A stretch of DNA of 64,000 nt from positions 1 through 64,000 of the forward strand of contig JADJMG010000001.1 of NCBI GenBank assembly GCA_016709725.1. Reading direction: 5' to 3'. This document shows positions 1 through 11,977 of this stretch, piece by piece. Position 1 is the first letter of the stretch; each line of letters starts with the position of its first letter. The notes below the pieces were generated by a model. That model saw nothing but the letters and a program-made list of their open reading frames with translations. It was not told the DNA's origin and searched no databases. The translations under genes were made by a program, and so were the position numbers. The DNA is from Bacteroidota bacterium (GTDB lineage: Bacteria > Bacteroidota > Bacteroidia > AKYH767-A > OLB10).

Positions 1-527
1 TTTAGCTATAGGAAGTTACGATTGAAAACACAGCCAATATTTTCTTCGATTTTAATGCTCCAGTAATTACTAATACTACAAGTAATGCAGTAATAAATTG
101 TTCAATTCCACCAACCATTATTACAGCGAGTATTTGTAATGGGGAAGCATATTCACTCAACAGTGCATTGTATTATAATGATGGCACCTATCAGCAGAAA
201 TTAATTACAAGTGTTGGATGCGATTCCATCATTGAATTACAACTAATCGTTTCAAGTATTACAAATACGATTTCGCAATCGTCGGCAATTTTACAAACTA
301 CTGCGAGTGGTTCGGGGTATCAGTGGATCGATTGTGCTACGAATATTGATATTTCAGGTGCAACGAATTCAACGTTCCAACCAACGCAATCGGGCGACTA
401 TGCTGTTGCTGTCGTCTACGGTACTTGCATCGACACTTCGTCCTGCTTTGCTTTCTCTATGGTTGGACTTCCTTCTTCCATTGGGGCAGATGTAATTTTC
501 CAAATAAGTATTAATTTAGAAATATAA
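1..527 (+). pseudogene. C-terminal remnant of a secreted surface protein, lacking its T9SS tail (partial at left edge)
   Basis: The reading frame is open from about position 20 to the stop at 525-527; before that an extra base (compare 10-20 with 2982-2991) breaks the frame. The protein segment holds the end of a DUF7619-like repeat (NIFFDFNAPV), a short Cys-containing linker and one Ig-like domain with a YQWIDC core. It is a close copy of residues encoded at 2991-3476 of the next gene. The match stops at VIFQ, exactly where the next gene continues into its C-terminal T9SS sorting domain; here a stop follows after six residues. Without that domain the product would not be expected to be exported by the T9SS. 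The 5' part lies outside the window. Sure about the homology; whether it is a true truncation or an assembly artefact is open. Confidence 0.7.
19..504 (+). repeat. 486-bp direct repeat, copy 1 (partner 2991-3476)
   Basis: Positions 19-504 align without gaps to 2991-3476 (constant offset of 2,972 bases); about nine in ten bases agree by eye. The repeat covers the end of the DUF7619-like domain and the Ig-like domain, and ends at the boundary of the T9SS tail. Confidence 0.85.
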
Positions 528-528
528 G

Positions 529-3500
529 ATGATGAAAAATATTTTACTTAAACTTATTTGTGTTATCACTTGTTTAGGATTTAAAACATCTAGTTCGGCT
601 CAGCTTGTTTATATTCCAGATGCAAAATTTAAATATTACTTAAATCAACTTTTTTCAAGTTGTATGGTGGGAGATTCTATTGATCCGTCATGTCCAGCGG
701 TATTGAATGCGCAGTATCTTGATCTCAACAACCGACAAATTTCAAATCTGAGTGGAATTGAGGTTTTCGTAAATGACACATTATTGATTTGTAATAACAA
801 TCAACTCACAACATTACCACAACTACCTCCTTTAATAAAACAATTAATCTGTCCAATAATGAATTTAACATCATTACCTCCTTTGCCCCATCATTATCTA
901 TCCTGAAATGTGACAATAATAATCTTGCTTCATTACCAATTCTACCATCTACCTTAACTCTTCTTAATTGCAAATCGAATAATCTAACATCATTACCATC
1001 GTTACCATCGAATTTAATTAATCTTTATTGTGATTATAACCAACTCAATTCGTTGCCTTTCTTACCTTCAACTTTAACACAAACCATAATGTCAATAGTC
1101 AACCAAATTTCATGTACCGCCATTGCCTTCTTCTTTGACCCAATTCAAATGTTTCTACAACCAGCTTACATCTTTACCTCTTTTCCTTCGACATTGACCT
1201 ACCTTGATTGCAAGCAAAATCAGATTATTTCAATTCCACCATTGCCAAATTCCATTGACATATCTAAGTTGCAGCGGGAACCAGATTAATTCTTACCCGT
1301 ATTATCTTCCTCATTAACTATTCTTAATTGTTACTACAACCAAATTAATACCATTGCCAACCTTACCTATTCCATTAAACTGATCTAAACTGCTTAACCA
1401 ACTCACTCCTTACCTACTACCTTCTACATTACTTGATCTTGAATGCGAAAGCAATTTACTTACTTCCTTGCCAATATTACCACTACTTTAAATGATCTCG
1501 GATGCGGAAGAACCAATTATCTTCATTGCCAAATTTACCAGCTACTTTAATTTATTTTTATGCAGCGAGAATCACTACGTCTAATACCTACATTACCTTC
1601 TACATTAAAATTTTATTTTGTACAGACAACCTGACTTCTTTGCCTTACTTACTTCTTCTTTAAAAGTTCTTTATTGCTGGAATGCTTACCCAACTCATTG
1701 CTTTACAAGAGTTTGCCTGATGCTAACAGAATGTAATGTGCATTTATTTAACTCATCAGCATCATTACCTTCATTTCCTTATTCATTGACTAAGACTCCA
1801 TTGTTCTTACAACCCATACTTGTTTGCCCGACTTAAAAAATATTTCAAATTTGAATTTCCAAAACACCTTGATAAACTGTTTGCCAAATTATGGAAACAT
1901 AACTATTCCACCAGGCGCAAATTTTTTCCTTGCGTTTAACAGCACGGTTGGACGATTTGGAATATTGAAGGGCAAACTTTTTTTGATACTGATTCTAATT
2001 GCAATATTGGTACGAATGAGTCTCTAATCAAAAACCAAAAAATAAACTTGTACAAAAATGGTATTTTAGAGCAGCAAACATATTCTAATTTCAAAGGCAC
2101 CTTCGACTTTGATACTTATTCTTTCAATTTATACAAAATAGAATTTGACACCATTAATTCACCTTTTACAATAAAATGCCCGACTTCAACATTTCATCTT
2201 AAAAATATTTCTGTTTCAGACTCACTACACTATGATTGCAACTTTGGTCTTGATTGCAAAGGGATAGATTTAGCTACAACAAGTATTTATGCAAATGAAT
2301 TAAGGCCTGGAAATATTTCTGGAATTAAAATAAAGGCTGGAGATTTCAACGATATTTTTGGTGCGCATTGTGCCGCAGGAATAAGTGAACAGTGAGTATC
2401 ACCATTACCGGAGCATGTAATTATATTTCACCAGCCATCGGTGCATTAACTCCCAATTCAATAATTGGGAATGTTCTCACTTACAATATAGCTGACTTTG
2501 GAGTGTTAAGTTATGACAGCAGTTTTAATTTTAATATTTTGGTAGACACGACCGCAGTATTGGGTAGTCAAATTTGTATACAAGTTTCCATTTCCAACCA
2601 GGAAAAGAATTAAATTATTACAATAATTTTTATCACAATGCTTTACGGTGGTAGGTAGTTTTGATCCTAATGATAAAACAGCATTTCCTAATTCTACTTT
2701 AGATATTAGTGGGGACCGATGGTTAACGTATTTAATCCGATTTCAAAATACAGGAACAGCATCTGCTGAACATATTTTTATTACCGACACTTTGAGTGCT
2801 TCTTTAGATTGGTCAACATTTAATTTGCTTTCGTACAGCCACCAACCTCTCACACAAGTTTATAATGATGGATTAGTAAAATTTAGTTTTCCGCATATCA
2901 ATTTACCCGACAGCAACACGAACGAACCCGCAAGTCATGGATATGTTCAATATAAAATTCGAGCGAAGGATAGCTTGGCAATAGGAAGTTCGATTGAAAA
3001 TACTGCCAATATTTTCTTCGATTTTAATGCTCCTGTAATTACTAATACTACTAGTAATGCTGTGATTAATTGTTCGATTCCGCCAACCATCATTACAGCG
3101 AGTATTTGCAATGGAGACGACTATTCACTAAACGGTGTATTGTATTATAACGACGGCACCTATCAACAAAAATTAATTACAAGTTTCGGTTGCGATTCCA
3201 TCATTGAATTGCAACTAACCGTTTCTAGTATTACAAATACCATTTCGCAATCGTCGGCAATTTTACAAACTACTGCGAGTGGTTCCGCTTATCAGTGGAT
3301 CGATTGCGCAACGAATACTGCTATTTCAGGTGCAACAAATTCAACATATCAACCCACTCAATCCGGCGACTACGCTGTAGCAGTCACGTATGGTAATTGC
3401 ATCGACACTTCAGCATGTTTCTCATTCTCCATGGTTGGACTTCCATCTTCCATTGGGGCGGATGTAATTTTCCAAACTCGTTATAATTCCAATTCAGATC

Positions 3501-3715
3501 AGATACAACTTCATGCTGAAAAACTGAAAGGCAACAAAGGCGTGTTGCGATTGATGGACATTAGCGGAAGAATCATTTTCCAAAAACTAATTGAAAATAT
3601 TACTGCAGGAAATCTCGACATTGAAATCCCTGCAAAAGGAATGAACGCTGGAATTTATTTGGTGAATTTGATTACCGAATTAGATAATATTTCGGGAAAG
3701 GTGGTGAAGTATTAA
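529..3715 (+). pseudogene. Leucine-rich-repeat surface protein with T9SS sorting domain, multiply frameshifted
   Basis: Starts MMKN with a hydrophobic signal peptide ending near SSSAQ. Next come LRRs of the 'LPPLPSSLTxLxCxxNQLTSLP' type, about 21-22 residues each, between about 780 and 1830. A linker of the type 'TFFDTDSNCNIG' follows (about 1960-2050). A DUF7619-like domain begins with VGSFDPNDK (about 2650-3040), then an Ig-like domain (about 3200-3440) and a C-terminal T9SS type A domain (about 3470-3715, 'GIYLVNL...GKVVKY'). The reading frame changes many times: within the LRR block (near 865, 1085, 1290, 1380-1600), near 1930, near 2390 and near 2610. Such density is much higher than elsewhere in the window, so either the gene is decaying or the repeats were badly resolved. 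Family role: cell-surface adhesion or protein binding; substrate unknown. It follows the truncated paralog directly (2 bases apart). Confidence 0.7.
2991..3476 (+). repeat. 486-bp direct repeat, copy 2 (partner 19-504)
   Basis: Second copy of the segment at 19-504, in frame inside the LRR protein gene. Only this copy continues into a T9SS sorting domain. Confidence 0.85.
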
Positions 3716-3876
3716 TCCGTTTTAGCGGAGTCGAATTCCAAGTAAATTTTGATGATTTAATTGATTCTTTGGCAAAAGAGCTCGATTACATTAAAAAAGG
3801 CCATTTTTTCTTTAATTTTTCGTGATTTTTCTTTAATTTTTAGTCTGACATCTTGTCAGTAGACCGCTATTTTATG

Positions 3877-3884
3877 TATCTTTG
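3877..3884 (+). promoter_or_regulatory. Bacteroidota -7 box of miaB
   Basis: TATCTTTG matches the TAnnTTTG consensus for the housekeeping sigma factor of this phylum. A TTG at 3853-3855 is a plausible -33 element (21 bases apart). The box ends 16 bases before the miaB ATG and probably drives the whole miaB-secG operon. Confidence 0.65.
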
Positions 3885-3900
3885 CAGTCCATTTAAGAAC

Positions 3901-5409
3901 ATGTTGCACGAAGGAAATAAGGTGATTGATGAAAAGCGTCAAGGGGAAGCCTTGATGCTGGAAGTGGCTGACACCATCCAATGGCAAGAAATTGTTTTTG
4001 GAAAGTTATGGTTGCGCCATGAATTTTTCGGATAGCGAAATTGTTGCGTCGATCTTAACCGGAAACGGATTTGAAACTACAAAAGATTATAAAACCGCTG
4101 ATGTTATTTTCATTAACACTTGCGCTATTCGTGATCAAGCTGAAACGCGTGTGCGTACTCGATTGCAAGATTTTAAAAAATTAAAGAAACAAAATCCTTC
4201 CTTGATTGTAGGTGTTCTCGGCTGCATGGCTGAGCGATTAAAATCAAAATTTTTAGAGGAAGAGTTGTTGGTGGATATTGTTGCAGGTCCGGACGCGTAT
4301 CGCGATTTACCGAATTTAATTGAGCAAGTGGAAGGCGGACAAAAAGCAGTAAACGTGTTGCTTTCACGAGAAGAAACGTATGCCGACATTAGTCCCGTTC
4401 GATTAGGAACAAATGGAATTATCGCCTATGTCTCCATCATGCGCGGTTGCGATAATATGTGCTCGTTTTGTGTGGTTCCCTTACCCGTGGCCGCGAACGT
4501 TCACGTGATCCAGAAAGTATCATAGCCGAATGTAAAAAGCTTTTTGAAGATGGATACCGCGAAGTAACCTTACTCGGACAAAATGTAGATTCTTACCTCT
4601 GGTGGGGCGGTGGACAAAAGAAAGATTTAGAAGAAGCGGTAGTGCATGCAGCACTCAATCATCTACTGCCCGATGAAGAACAAAAACGATTTACCACATT
4701 CGCTGATTTACTAGAATTAGTAGCGGGGGTTCATCCTGATTTACTCGTGCGCTTTTCGACCAGTAATCCGCGTGACATGACGGATGCCGTATTACATTCG
4801 ATAGCTAAGCACGAAAACATTTGTAAGTATGTGCATCTTCCTGTACAATCGGGAAGCACATCCATGTTAGAGCGAATGAATCGCGGCTATACGCGTGAAC
4901 AATACATTGATCGCATTGAAGCGATACGTCGAATTATTCCGAACTGTGGAATCAGTACCGATATCATCAGCGGATTTTGTGGAGAGACGGAAGAAGAACA
5001 TCAAGAAACCATCAGCTTAATGAAATGGGCCGGTTATCATTTCTCGTACATGTTTAAATACTCTGAACGTCCGGGAACGGCTGCAGCAAAAAAATATACT
5101 GACGATATTCCAGAAGAAATAAAAGGAAGAAGATTGCAGGAGATTGTCGATTTACAACAAGTATTATCTGCAAACCGTTCGGCAGAAGCTATGGGAAAAA
5201 CATACAAAGTACTGATTGAAGGATTTTCAAAGAAGTCGAAGGAAATGTACTCTGGAAGAAATACCCAAGGAACCGTTGTCGTATTTCCATGTGGCGATTT
5301 GAAGCCCGGTGATTGTGCCGATGTGCTTATCACGCGAGTTACTGTTGCTACACTCATTGGAGAAGTCGTGAAATCGTATCCAAAAACTAATTTTCAATTT
5401 ACCGTATGA
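3901..5409 (+). CDS. miaB: tRNA-2-methylthio-N6-dimethylallyladenosine synthase MiaB (two frameshifts)
   Basis: MiaB adds the methylthio group to isopentenyl-A37 of tRNAs reading UNN codons, using radical SAM chemistry. The N-terminal UPF0004 domain has the expected Cys residues (ESYGC, NTCAIR, VLGCMAE). The radical SAM cluster motif C-x3-C-x2-C (CDNMCSFC) lies near residues 184-191, and a TRAM domain closes the protein. Two frame breaks are present. Near 3978-3984 two bases appear missing before KLFLESYG. Near 4483-4490 one T is missing where 'VPFTRGRERSR' is expected. Restored length is about 503 residues, longer than the E. coli enzyme because of an insertion with WWGGGQKKD, as is common in Bacteroidota. 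The ATG at 3901 is preferred because MLHEGNKVIDEK matches the family start. The stop overlaps the next start by four bases. Confidence 0.9.
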
Positions 5410-6620
5410 AATTACAAGAACTAAAAAATAGATTTGGTATTATCGGTAACTCACCGCTGTTAGATCATGCCATTGATATTGCAAGACAGGTGGCGCCAAC
5501 TGATCTTTCGGTTTTGATTACGGGAGAAAGTGGAACAGGTAAAGAAATTTTTCATCAAATCATTCATTTCCTCAGCAGTCGAAAACACGGACCTAACATT
5601 TCGGTGAACTGCGGTGCTATTCCAGAAGGAACCATCGACTCCGAATTATTTGGACATGAAAAAGGTTCTTTCACAGGAGCACACGAAGCACGCAAAGGTT
5701 ATTTTGAAGTAGTAAATGGCGGAACCATTTTTTTAGATGAAGTAGCCGAGTTGCCACTCATGACCCAAGTGCGATTATTACGTGTGCTAGAAACGGGTGA
5801 ATTCATTCGCGTAGGTTCCAGCAAAATGCAAAAGACCGATGTGCGCGTGGTGGCAGCTTCCAATGTTCAAATTCCCGATGCAATTGAGCGAGGAAAATTC
5901 AGAGAAGATTTATATTATCGTTTAAATACAGTTCCCATTCACGTTCCGCCCTTGCGCGATCGAAAAGGAGACATCTTTTTACTGTTTAGAAAATTTGCGG
6001 CCGACTTCGCCGACAAATATAAAATGCCGGTCATTCATCTTTTACCGGAAGCACAGCAATTGTTGATCAACTATCGCTGGCCGGGAAATGTGCGTCAATT
6101 AAAAAATGTGACGGAGCAATTATCCATTCTTGAAAAAGAAAAAGAAATTACTCCTGATGTTCTTTTGAAATATCTACCGAACAATGATAACAATTCCATG
6201 GCAATGGTATTGAAGGACGTGTCCAATAGTAATGGTGAATTCACAGAGCGAGAAATGCTTTACAAAGTACTTTTGATATGAAAAAGATTTGACGGACTTG
6301 AAAAAGTAGTATCGGGAATTATATCGGGAAACACCGCTTCGTTAAAAGATCAATTAAACTATGAACATGAGACGTACACCGAGAATAATCATGATTTAAT
6401 TCATACTGAGCCGGGCGTTACACTTTCAACGAAAGCTATAAAAATTGATGCGCATGAATCCTTTGCGGATGAAACCTTATCTCTTTCCGACAAAGAAAAA
6501 GAAATGATTACGAAAGCACTCGACAAATACAAAGGAAAACGAAAAGATGCAGCCAAAGAATTGGGCATTTCAGAACGTACTTTGTATCGCAAAATAAAAG
6601 AATACGATATCAACGGATGA
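5406..6620 (+). CDS. Sigma-54-interacting AAA+ transcriptional regulator without receiver domain (three frameshifts)
   Basis: An enhancer-binding-type AAA+ ATPase that would activate RNA polymerase carrying sigma-54. Walker A is GESGTGKE (residues 40-47), the sigma-54 contact loop is GSFTGA (87-92; canonical GAFTGA), Walker B is TIFLDE, and there is an arginine-finger region (FREDLYYRLN) and the GNVRQLKN motif. The C-terminus is a Fis-type helix-turn-helix (KRKDAAKELGISERTLYRKIKE). It starts directly with the AAA+ domain, so there is no receiver or GAF domain to sense a signal. Three single-base deletions lie within about 45 bases (one T near 6275, A runs near 6287 and 6304); together they restore the frame, giving about 405 residues. 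It is locked between miaB and lptE by overlapping start and stop codons. Its target genes cannot be told from the sequence. Confidence 0.85.
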
Positions 6621-7119
6621 AAAAATCAATTCTAATTTCTATCGTTGTGATGCTCGCTATTTGGTCGGGATGTGGGATGTATTCCTTTTCTGGTGCATCC
6701 ATCTCCCCAGAAGTAAAAACATTTTCGGTGCAATATTTTGCGAATCGTGCACCCTTAGTACAGCCTACCTTAAGTCAGGCTTTTACTGAAAGAATCAAAG
6801 ATCGTTTCATCTCACAAACGAGTTTGAGGCAAGTGGATCGTGATGGCGATATTCAATTTGAAGGCTACATCAGCGACTACCGTGCTCAACCTGTAGCGAT
6901 ACAAGGCACGGAGACCGCTGCATTAAACCGCCTAAGTATTAGCGTTCTGGTAAAATTTACCAATACAAAAGATGCTACACAAAGTTTTGAAAGTACTTTT
7001 ACACGCTATGCCGACTATGACAGTCAGAAAAGTTTAGCTGAAGTAGAGTTAACATTGATTGATGAAGTGAACAAGCAATTAGTAGACGATGTATTTAATA
7101 AATCCGTGAGCAACTGGTA

Positions 7120-7120
<1 letters not shown>
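6617..7120 (+). CDS. lptE: LPS assembly lipoprotein LptE
   Basis: LptE is the outer-membrane lipoprotein that plugs the LptD barrel and helps deliver lipopolysaccharide to the cell surface. The 167-residue product has a short hydrophobic leader with a lipobox-like SGC (Cys19), followed by the CGMYSFSG start seen in Bacteroidota LptE proteins, and a mixed alpha/beta domain with ALNRLSISVLVKF. Its ATG overlaps the stop of the upstream regulator (ATGA), and its stop overlaps the downstream start (TAATG), so translation is probably coupled. The frame is intact. Confidence 0.85.
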
Positions 7121-8917
<1,797 letters not shown>

Positions 8918-8926
8918 GCTTAAACC

Positions 8927-9304
8927 ATGTTCACACTCGTACTTGTCCTCATCATCATAGTTAGCTTCCTTCTAGGAATTGTTATTTTAGTACAAAACTC
9001 TAAAGGCGGAGGTTTATCATCTGGCTTTGCTGCATCTAACCAAATTATGGGTGTACGCAAAACCACCGATTTCCTTGAAAAATTAACTTGGGGATTTGCC
9101 ATCACGATGTTGGTATTAGCCGTCGTTGGTAATTTCGTTATTCCAAGAAATACGGGTACGAACAATGCATCGATCATTGAAGATCAGATTCAAAATGTTC
9201 CTGCTGCACAAGCACCAGCTGCACAACCTGCGGCTCAACCGGCACAACCCGCGGCACAACCTGCTCCTGCAGGTGATCAGCCAACTGCTACGCCAGCCCC
9301 ATAA
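8927..9304 (+). CDS. secG: Preprotein translocase subunit SecG
   Basis: SecG is a small inner-membrane subunit of the SecYEG channel that assists protein export. The 125-residue product has two membrane segments (about residues 1-22 and 48-70) separated by the conserved loop with LVQNSKGGGLSSGF. The C-terminal tail is an Ala/Gln/Pro-rich low-complexity stretch, a common variable extension. It is the last gene of the miaB operon and is followed by a terminator hairpin. Confidence 0.92.
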   Translation: MFTLVLVLIIIVSFLLGIVILVQNSKGGGLSSGFAASNQIMGVRKTTDFLEKLTWGFAITMLVLAVVGNFVIPRNTGTNNASIIEDQIQNVPAAQAPAAQPAAQPAQPAAQPAPAGDQPTATPAP

Positions 9305-9342
9305 AATATTCCACTGACAGGTTGTCCAACAATTTGTCAGAG

Positions 9343-9390
9343 AAATGCTGTCAATTGACCTATACTAGGAAGAATTGACAGCATTTTTGG
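9343..9390 (+). terminator. Rho-independent terminator after secG
   Basis: A 14-bp perfect stem (9343-9356 with 9373-9386) around a 16-base loop, ending in a T run. It separates the secG operon from groESL. Confidence 0.85.
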
Positions 9391-9486
9391 TTTAATTCCT
9401 CGTGGCACAATTGCTGTTAGTTATTTTACAGGGAGAAAATCCCTTCAATAATTCATTTAACAAATCCTTAAATAAACTCAAGTAAA

Positions 9487-9765
9487 ATGAGCAAAGTAAG
9501 CATCAAACCATTAGCAGACCGCGTGATCGTTGAAGTATCACCAGCTGAAGAGAAAACCGCTAGCGGACTTATTATCCCTGACACAGCAAAAGAAAAGCCT
9601 CAAAAAGGAACTGTAGTTGCAGTAGGAGAAGGTAAAAAAGACGAGCCTATCACAGTAAAAGTAGGTGACACCGTTTTATACGGAAAGTATGCAGGAACAG
9701 AAATTAGCGTAGACGGAAAGGAATTTTTAATCATGCGCGAATCCGACATTTTCGCAATCATTTAA
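9487..9765 (+). CDS. groES: Co-chaperonin GroES
   Basis: GroES forms the seven-subunit lid that caps GroEL during ATP-driven folding. At 92 residues it has the family's usual length. It starts with KIKPLADRV-type sequence (SIKPLADRVIVE), has the mobile loop around EEKTASGLIIPDTAKEK and the GDTVLYGKYAGTEI strand. It lies 43 bases upstream of groEL. No CIRCE operator is visible upstream. Confidence 0.97.
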   Translation: MSKVSIKPLADRVIVEVSPAEEKTASGLIIPDTAKEKPQKGTVVAVGEGKKDEPITVKVGDTVLYGKYAGTEISVDGKEFLIMRESDIFAII

Positions 9766-9808
9766 TTGAATCAATCAACCTTTAAAATCAAAAAAAACTA
9801 AAATAATT

Positions 9809-11440
9809 ATGGCAAAAGAAATCTCTTTTAACCTAGAAGCACGTGATGCTTTGAAGCGTGGTGTTGACGCATTAGCAAATGCAGTGAAGGTGACATTAGG
9901 TCCAAAAGGACGTAATGTAATTATCGATAAAAAATACGGTGCTCCAAGTATCACTAAAGATGGTGTTACAGTTGCAAAAGAAATTGAATTAAAGCACCCG
10001 GTTGAAAACATGGGCGCTCAAATGTTGAAAGAAGTTGCTTCAAAAACAGCAGATGTTGCTGGTGATGGAACGACTACTGCAACGGTATTAGCACAAGCTA
10101 TCGTTACTGCTGGTTTGAAAAACGTTGCTGCGGGTGCAAATCCAATGGATTTAAAACGTGGTATCGACAAAGCGGTTTTAGCAGTGGTTGATAGCTTGAA
10201 AAAAATGAGTAAGAGTGTTGGTGACGACATTCAGAAAATTGAGCAAGTAGCTACCATTTCTGCAAACAACGATAGCGAAATTGGAAAGTTGATTGCACAA
10301 GCGATGGAGAAAGTGAAGAAAGAAGGTGTTATTACTGTTGAAGAAGCAAAAGGAACTGAAACTACAGTGACTGTAGTAGAAGGTATGCAATTCGATCGTG
10401 GATACATCAGTCCTTACTTCGTAACGAACGCTGATAAAATGGAATCAGTTTTAGAAAGTCCATACATTTTACTTTACGACAAAAAAATCAGTAACATGAA
10501 AGAATTGTTACCGGTGTTGGAGAAAGTAGTTCAAACAGGTCGTCCGATGTTAATCATCGCAGAAGATGTAGATGGAGAAGCATTAGCAACATTAGTGGTA
10601 AATAAACTACGTGGTTCATTAAAAATTGCTGCAGTGAAAGCTCCAGGATTTGGTGATCGTCGTAAAGCCATGATGGAAGATATCGCAATCCTTACCGGTG
10701 GAACTGTGATCAGCGAAGAGCGTGGATTCAAATTAGATGCTGCTGACTTAACGATGTTAGGTTCTGCTGAAAAAATCAGCATCGACAAAGACAATACAAC
10801 GATTGTTAATGGTGCTGGTGAAAAGGCAGACATTACAGCTCGTGTGAATCAAATCAAAGCTCAAATTGAAACGACAACGAGCGATTACGATAAAGAAAAA
10901 TTACAAGAGCGCTTAGCTAAATTAGCAGGTGGTGTTGCTGTTCTTTATGTTGGTGCTGCTACGGAAGTGGAGATGAAAGAGAAGAAAGATCGTGTGGACG
11001 ATGCATTACATGCAACGCGTGCTGCGGTGGAAGAAGGAATTGTACCAGGAGGTGGAGTTGCTTACATCCGTGCTATTGCTGCATTAGAGAAAATGAAAGG
11101 AACGAATGATGATGAAACCACTGGTATCAGCATCGTGAAGCGTGCTTTAGAAGAGCCACTTCGTCAAATTGTTTCCAATGCAGGAATGGAAGGATCGATC
11201 GTGGTACAAAAAGTACGCGAAGGAAAAGATGACTTCGGTTACAACGCACGTACTGATGTGTACGAAAACATGATGAAAGCTGGAGTAATAGATCCAACTA
11301 AAGTAACACGTGTTGCTTTAGAGAATGCTGCTTCTATCGCTGCGATGTTGTTAACTACAGAGTGTGTATTAAGCGACATCAAAGAAGACAAGCCAGCTAT
11401 GCCACAAATGCCAGGTGGTGGAATGGACGGAATGTACTAA
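9809..11440 (+). CDS. groEL: 60-kDa chaperonin GroEL
   Basis: GroEL forms the double-ring ATP-dependent folding chamber. The 543-residue frame is intact. It has the expected signatures: TLGPKGRNVIIDKKYGAP, AGDGTTTATVLAQ in the ATP site, EDVDGEALATLVVNKLRG in the apical domain, and the GGM-type C-terminus (MPGGGMDGMY). The gene forms a two-gene operon with groES and ends in a strong terminator. Confidence 0.98.
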   Translation: MAKEISFNLEARDALKRGVDALANAVKVTLGPKGRNVIIDKKYGAPSITKDGVTVAKEIELKHPVENMGAQMLKEVASKTADVAGDGTTTATVLAQAIVTAGLKNVAAGANPMDLKRGIDKAVLAVVDSLKKMSKSVGDDIQKIEQVATISANNDSEIGKLIAQAMEKVKKEGVITVEEAKGTETTVTVVEGMQFDRGYISPYFVTNADKMESVLESPYILLYDKKISNMKELLPVLEKVVQTGRPMLIIAEDVDGEALATLVVNKLRGSLKIAAVKAPGFGDRRKAMMEDIAILTGGTVISEERGFKLDAADLTMLGSAEKISIDKDNTTIVNGAGEKADITARVNQIKAQIETTTSDYDKEKLQERLAKLAGGVAVLYVGAATEVEMKEKKDRVDDALHATRAAVEEGIVPGGGVAYIRAIAALEKMKGTNDDETTGISIVKRALEEPLRQIVSNAGMEGSIVVQKVREGKDDFGYNARTDVYENMMKAGVIDPTKVTRVALENAASIAAMLLTTECVLSDIKEDKPAMPQMPGGGMDGMY

Positions 11441-11464
11441 GATTAAATTTCAAAGAATGAATAG

Positions 11465-11497
11465 AGAGCCGCTCCGATTAGAGCGGCTCTTTTTTTT
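11465..11497 (+). terminator. Rho-independent terminator after groEL
   Basis: A GC-rich 10-bp perfect stem (AGAGCCGCTC, 11465-11474, with 11481-11490), a six-base loop and a run of T. Confidence 0.95.
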
Positions 11498-11834
11498 GAC
11501 GCGATTTGCGAGTGATACGAAATGCGAATAAACACGAAATGCGAAACTAATGCGAAATGCTTGACATGAGCTTGTCGATGGGCTAAATGGTTACCCTGGA
11601 CACGAAATGAGAATTAGTGCGAAATGCGAAAGCTCTATGTCGCAATACGAATCAATTTAGTACTTGCGCAATCAACAGTCTTAGTGCGCCATTCTGCGAA
11701 ACTTAATTACTTTAGATTCAACAATTCACCCTTAATAAACAGTATCTTTTACAAACCATTGTGATTTGAGCGTAGCCTCTAGACAACTCCAGATAGAAAT
11801 CTATCGAGTTTACCATCGCGAAGCCTCGTGACAC
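11498..11834. repeat. Intergenic region with degenerate 'cgaaatgcgaa' repeats
   Basis: No gene is seen. Between about 11515 and 11635 the string CGAAATGCGAA or close variants recurs (around 11519, 11535, 11551, 11601 and 11616). The same string appears in the folA-clpX gap near 36477, so it is a dispersed intergenic repeat. The rest (11640-11834) shows nothing recognisable. Confidence 0.6.
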
Positions 11835-11868
11835 CTCAGAAGTACAGTGCTTTGCACAGACTTCTGAG
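11835..11868. repeat. 34-bp hairpin upstream of murF
   Basis: CTCAGAAGT (11835-11843) pairs with ACTTCTGAG (11860-11868), and inside it GTGC (11847-11850) pairs with GCAC (11854-11857) around a TTT loop. There is no T run after it, so it is not a typical terminator. Confidence 0.75.
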
Positions 11869-11873
11869 CGCAG

Positions 11874-11909
11874 CAATTTACCAATTTACCAACTTGCCAA
11901 CTTGCAATT
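11874..11909 (+). repeat. 36-bp dispersed repeat, copy 1 (inverted partner at 30662-30697)
   Basis: The reverse complement of 30662-30697 matches this segment at 33 of 36 positions. It is built of CAATTTACC / CAACTTGCC-type sub-repeats. Confidence 0.85.
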
Positions 11910-11965
11910 TTTCCGGAGGTGTAAACATTATTTTTAAAACATTTTCCATTCGCAGCGCTTTTTCC

Positions 11966-11973
11966 TATTTTCG
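11966..11973 (+). promoter_or_regulatory. murF: Possible -7 box of murF, leaderless spacing
   Basis: TATTTTCG differs from TAnnTTTG at one position and ends four bases before the murF ATG (11978). No clear -33 TTG is seen, so support is moderate. Confidence 0.4.
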
Positions 11974-11977
11974 TGGA

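Noticed and set aside
9400..9420. TGGCAC...TTGC upstream of groES resembling a sigma-54 promoter
   Set aside because: The spacing between the GG and GC pairs is about three bases too short for a -24/-12 promoter.
10531..10833. Antisense open frames over groEL
   Set aside because: Shadow of a highly conserved intact gene; no start signal or similarity.
11828..11977. N-terminal extension of murF
   Set aside because: It reads through the hairpin and dispersed 36-bp repeat and has no MurF similarity; MVNTEQLYKYF at 11978 is the natural start.
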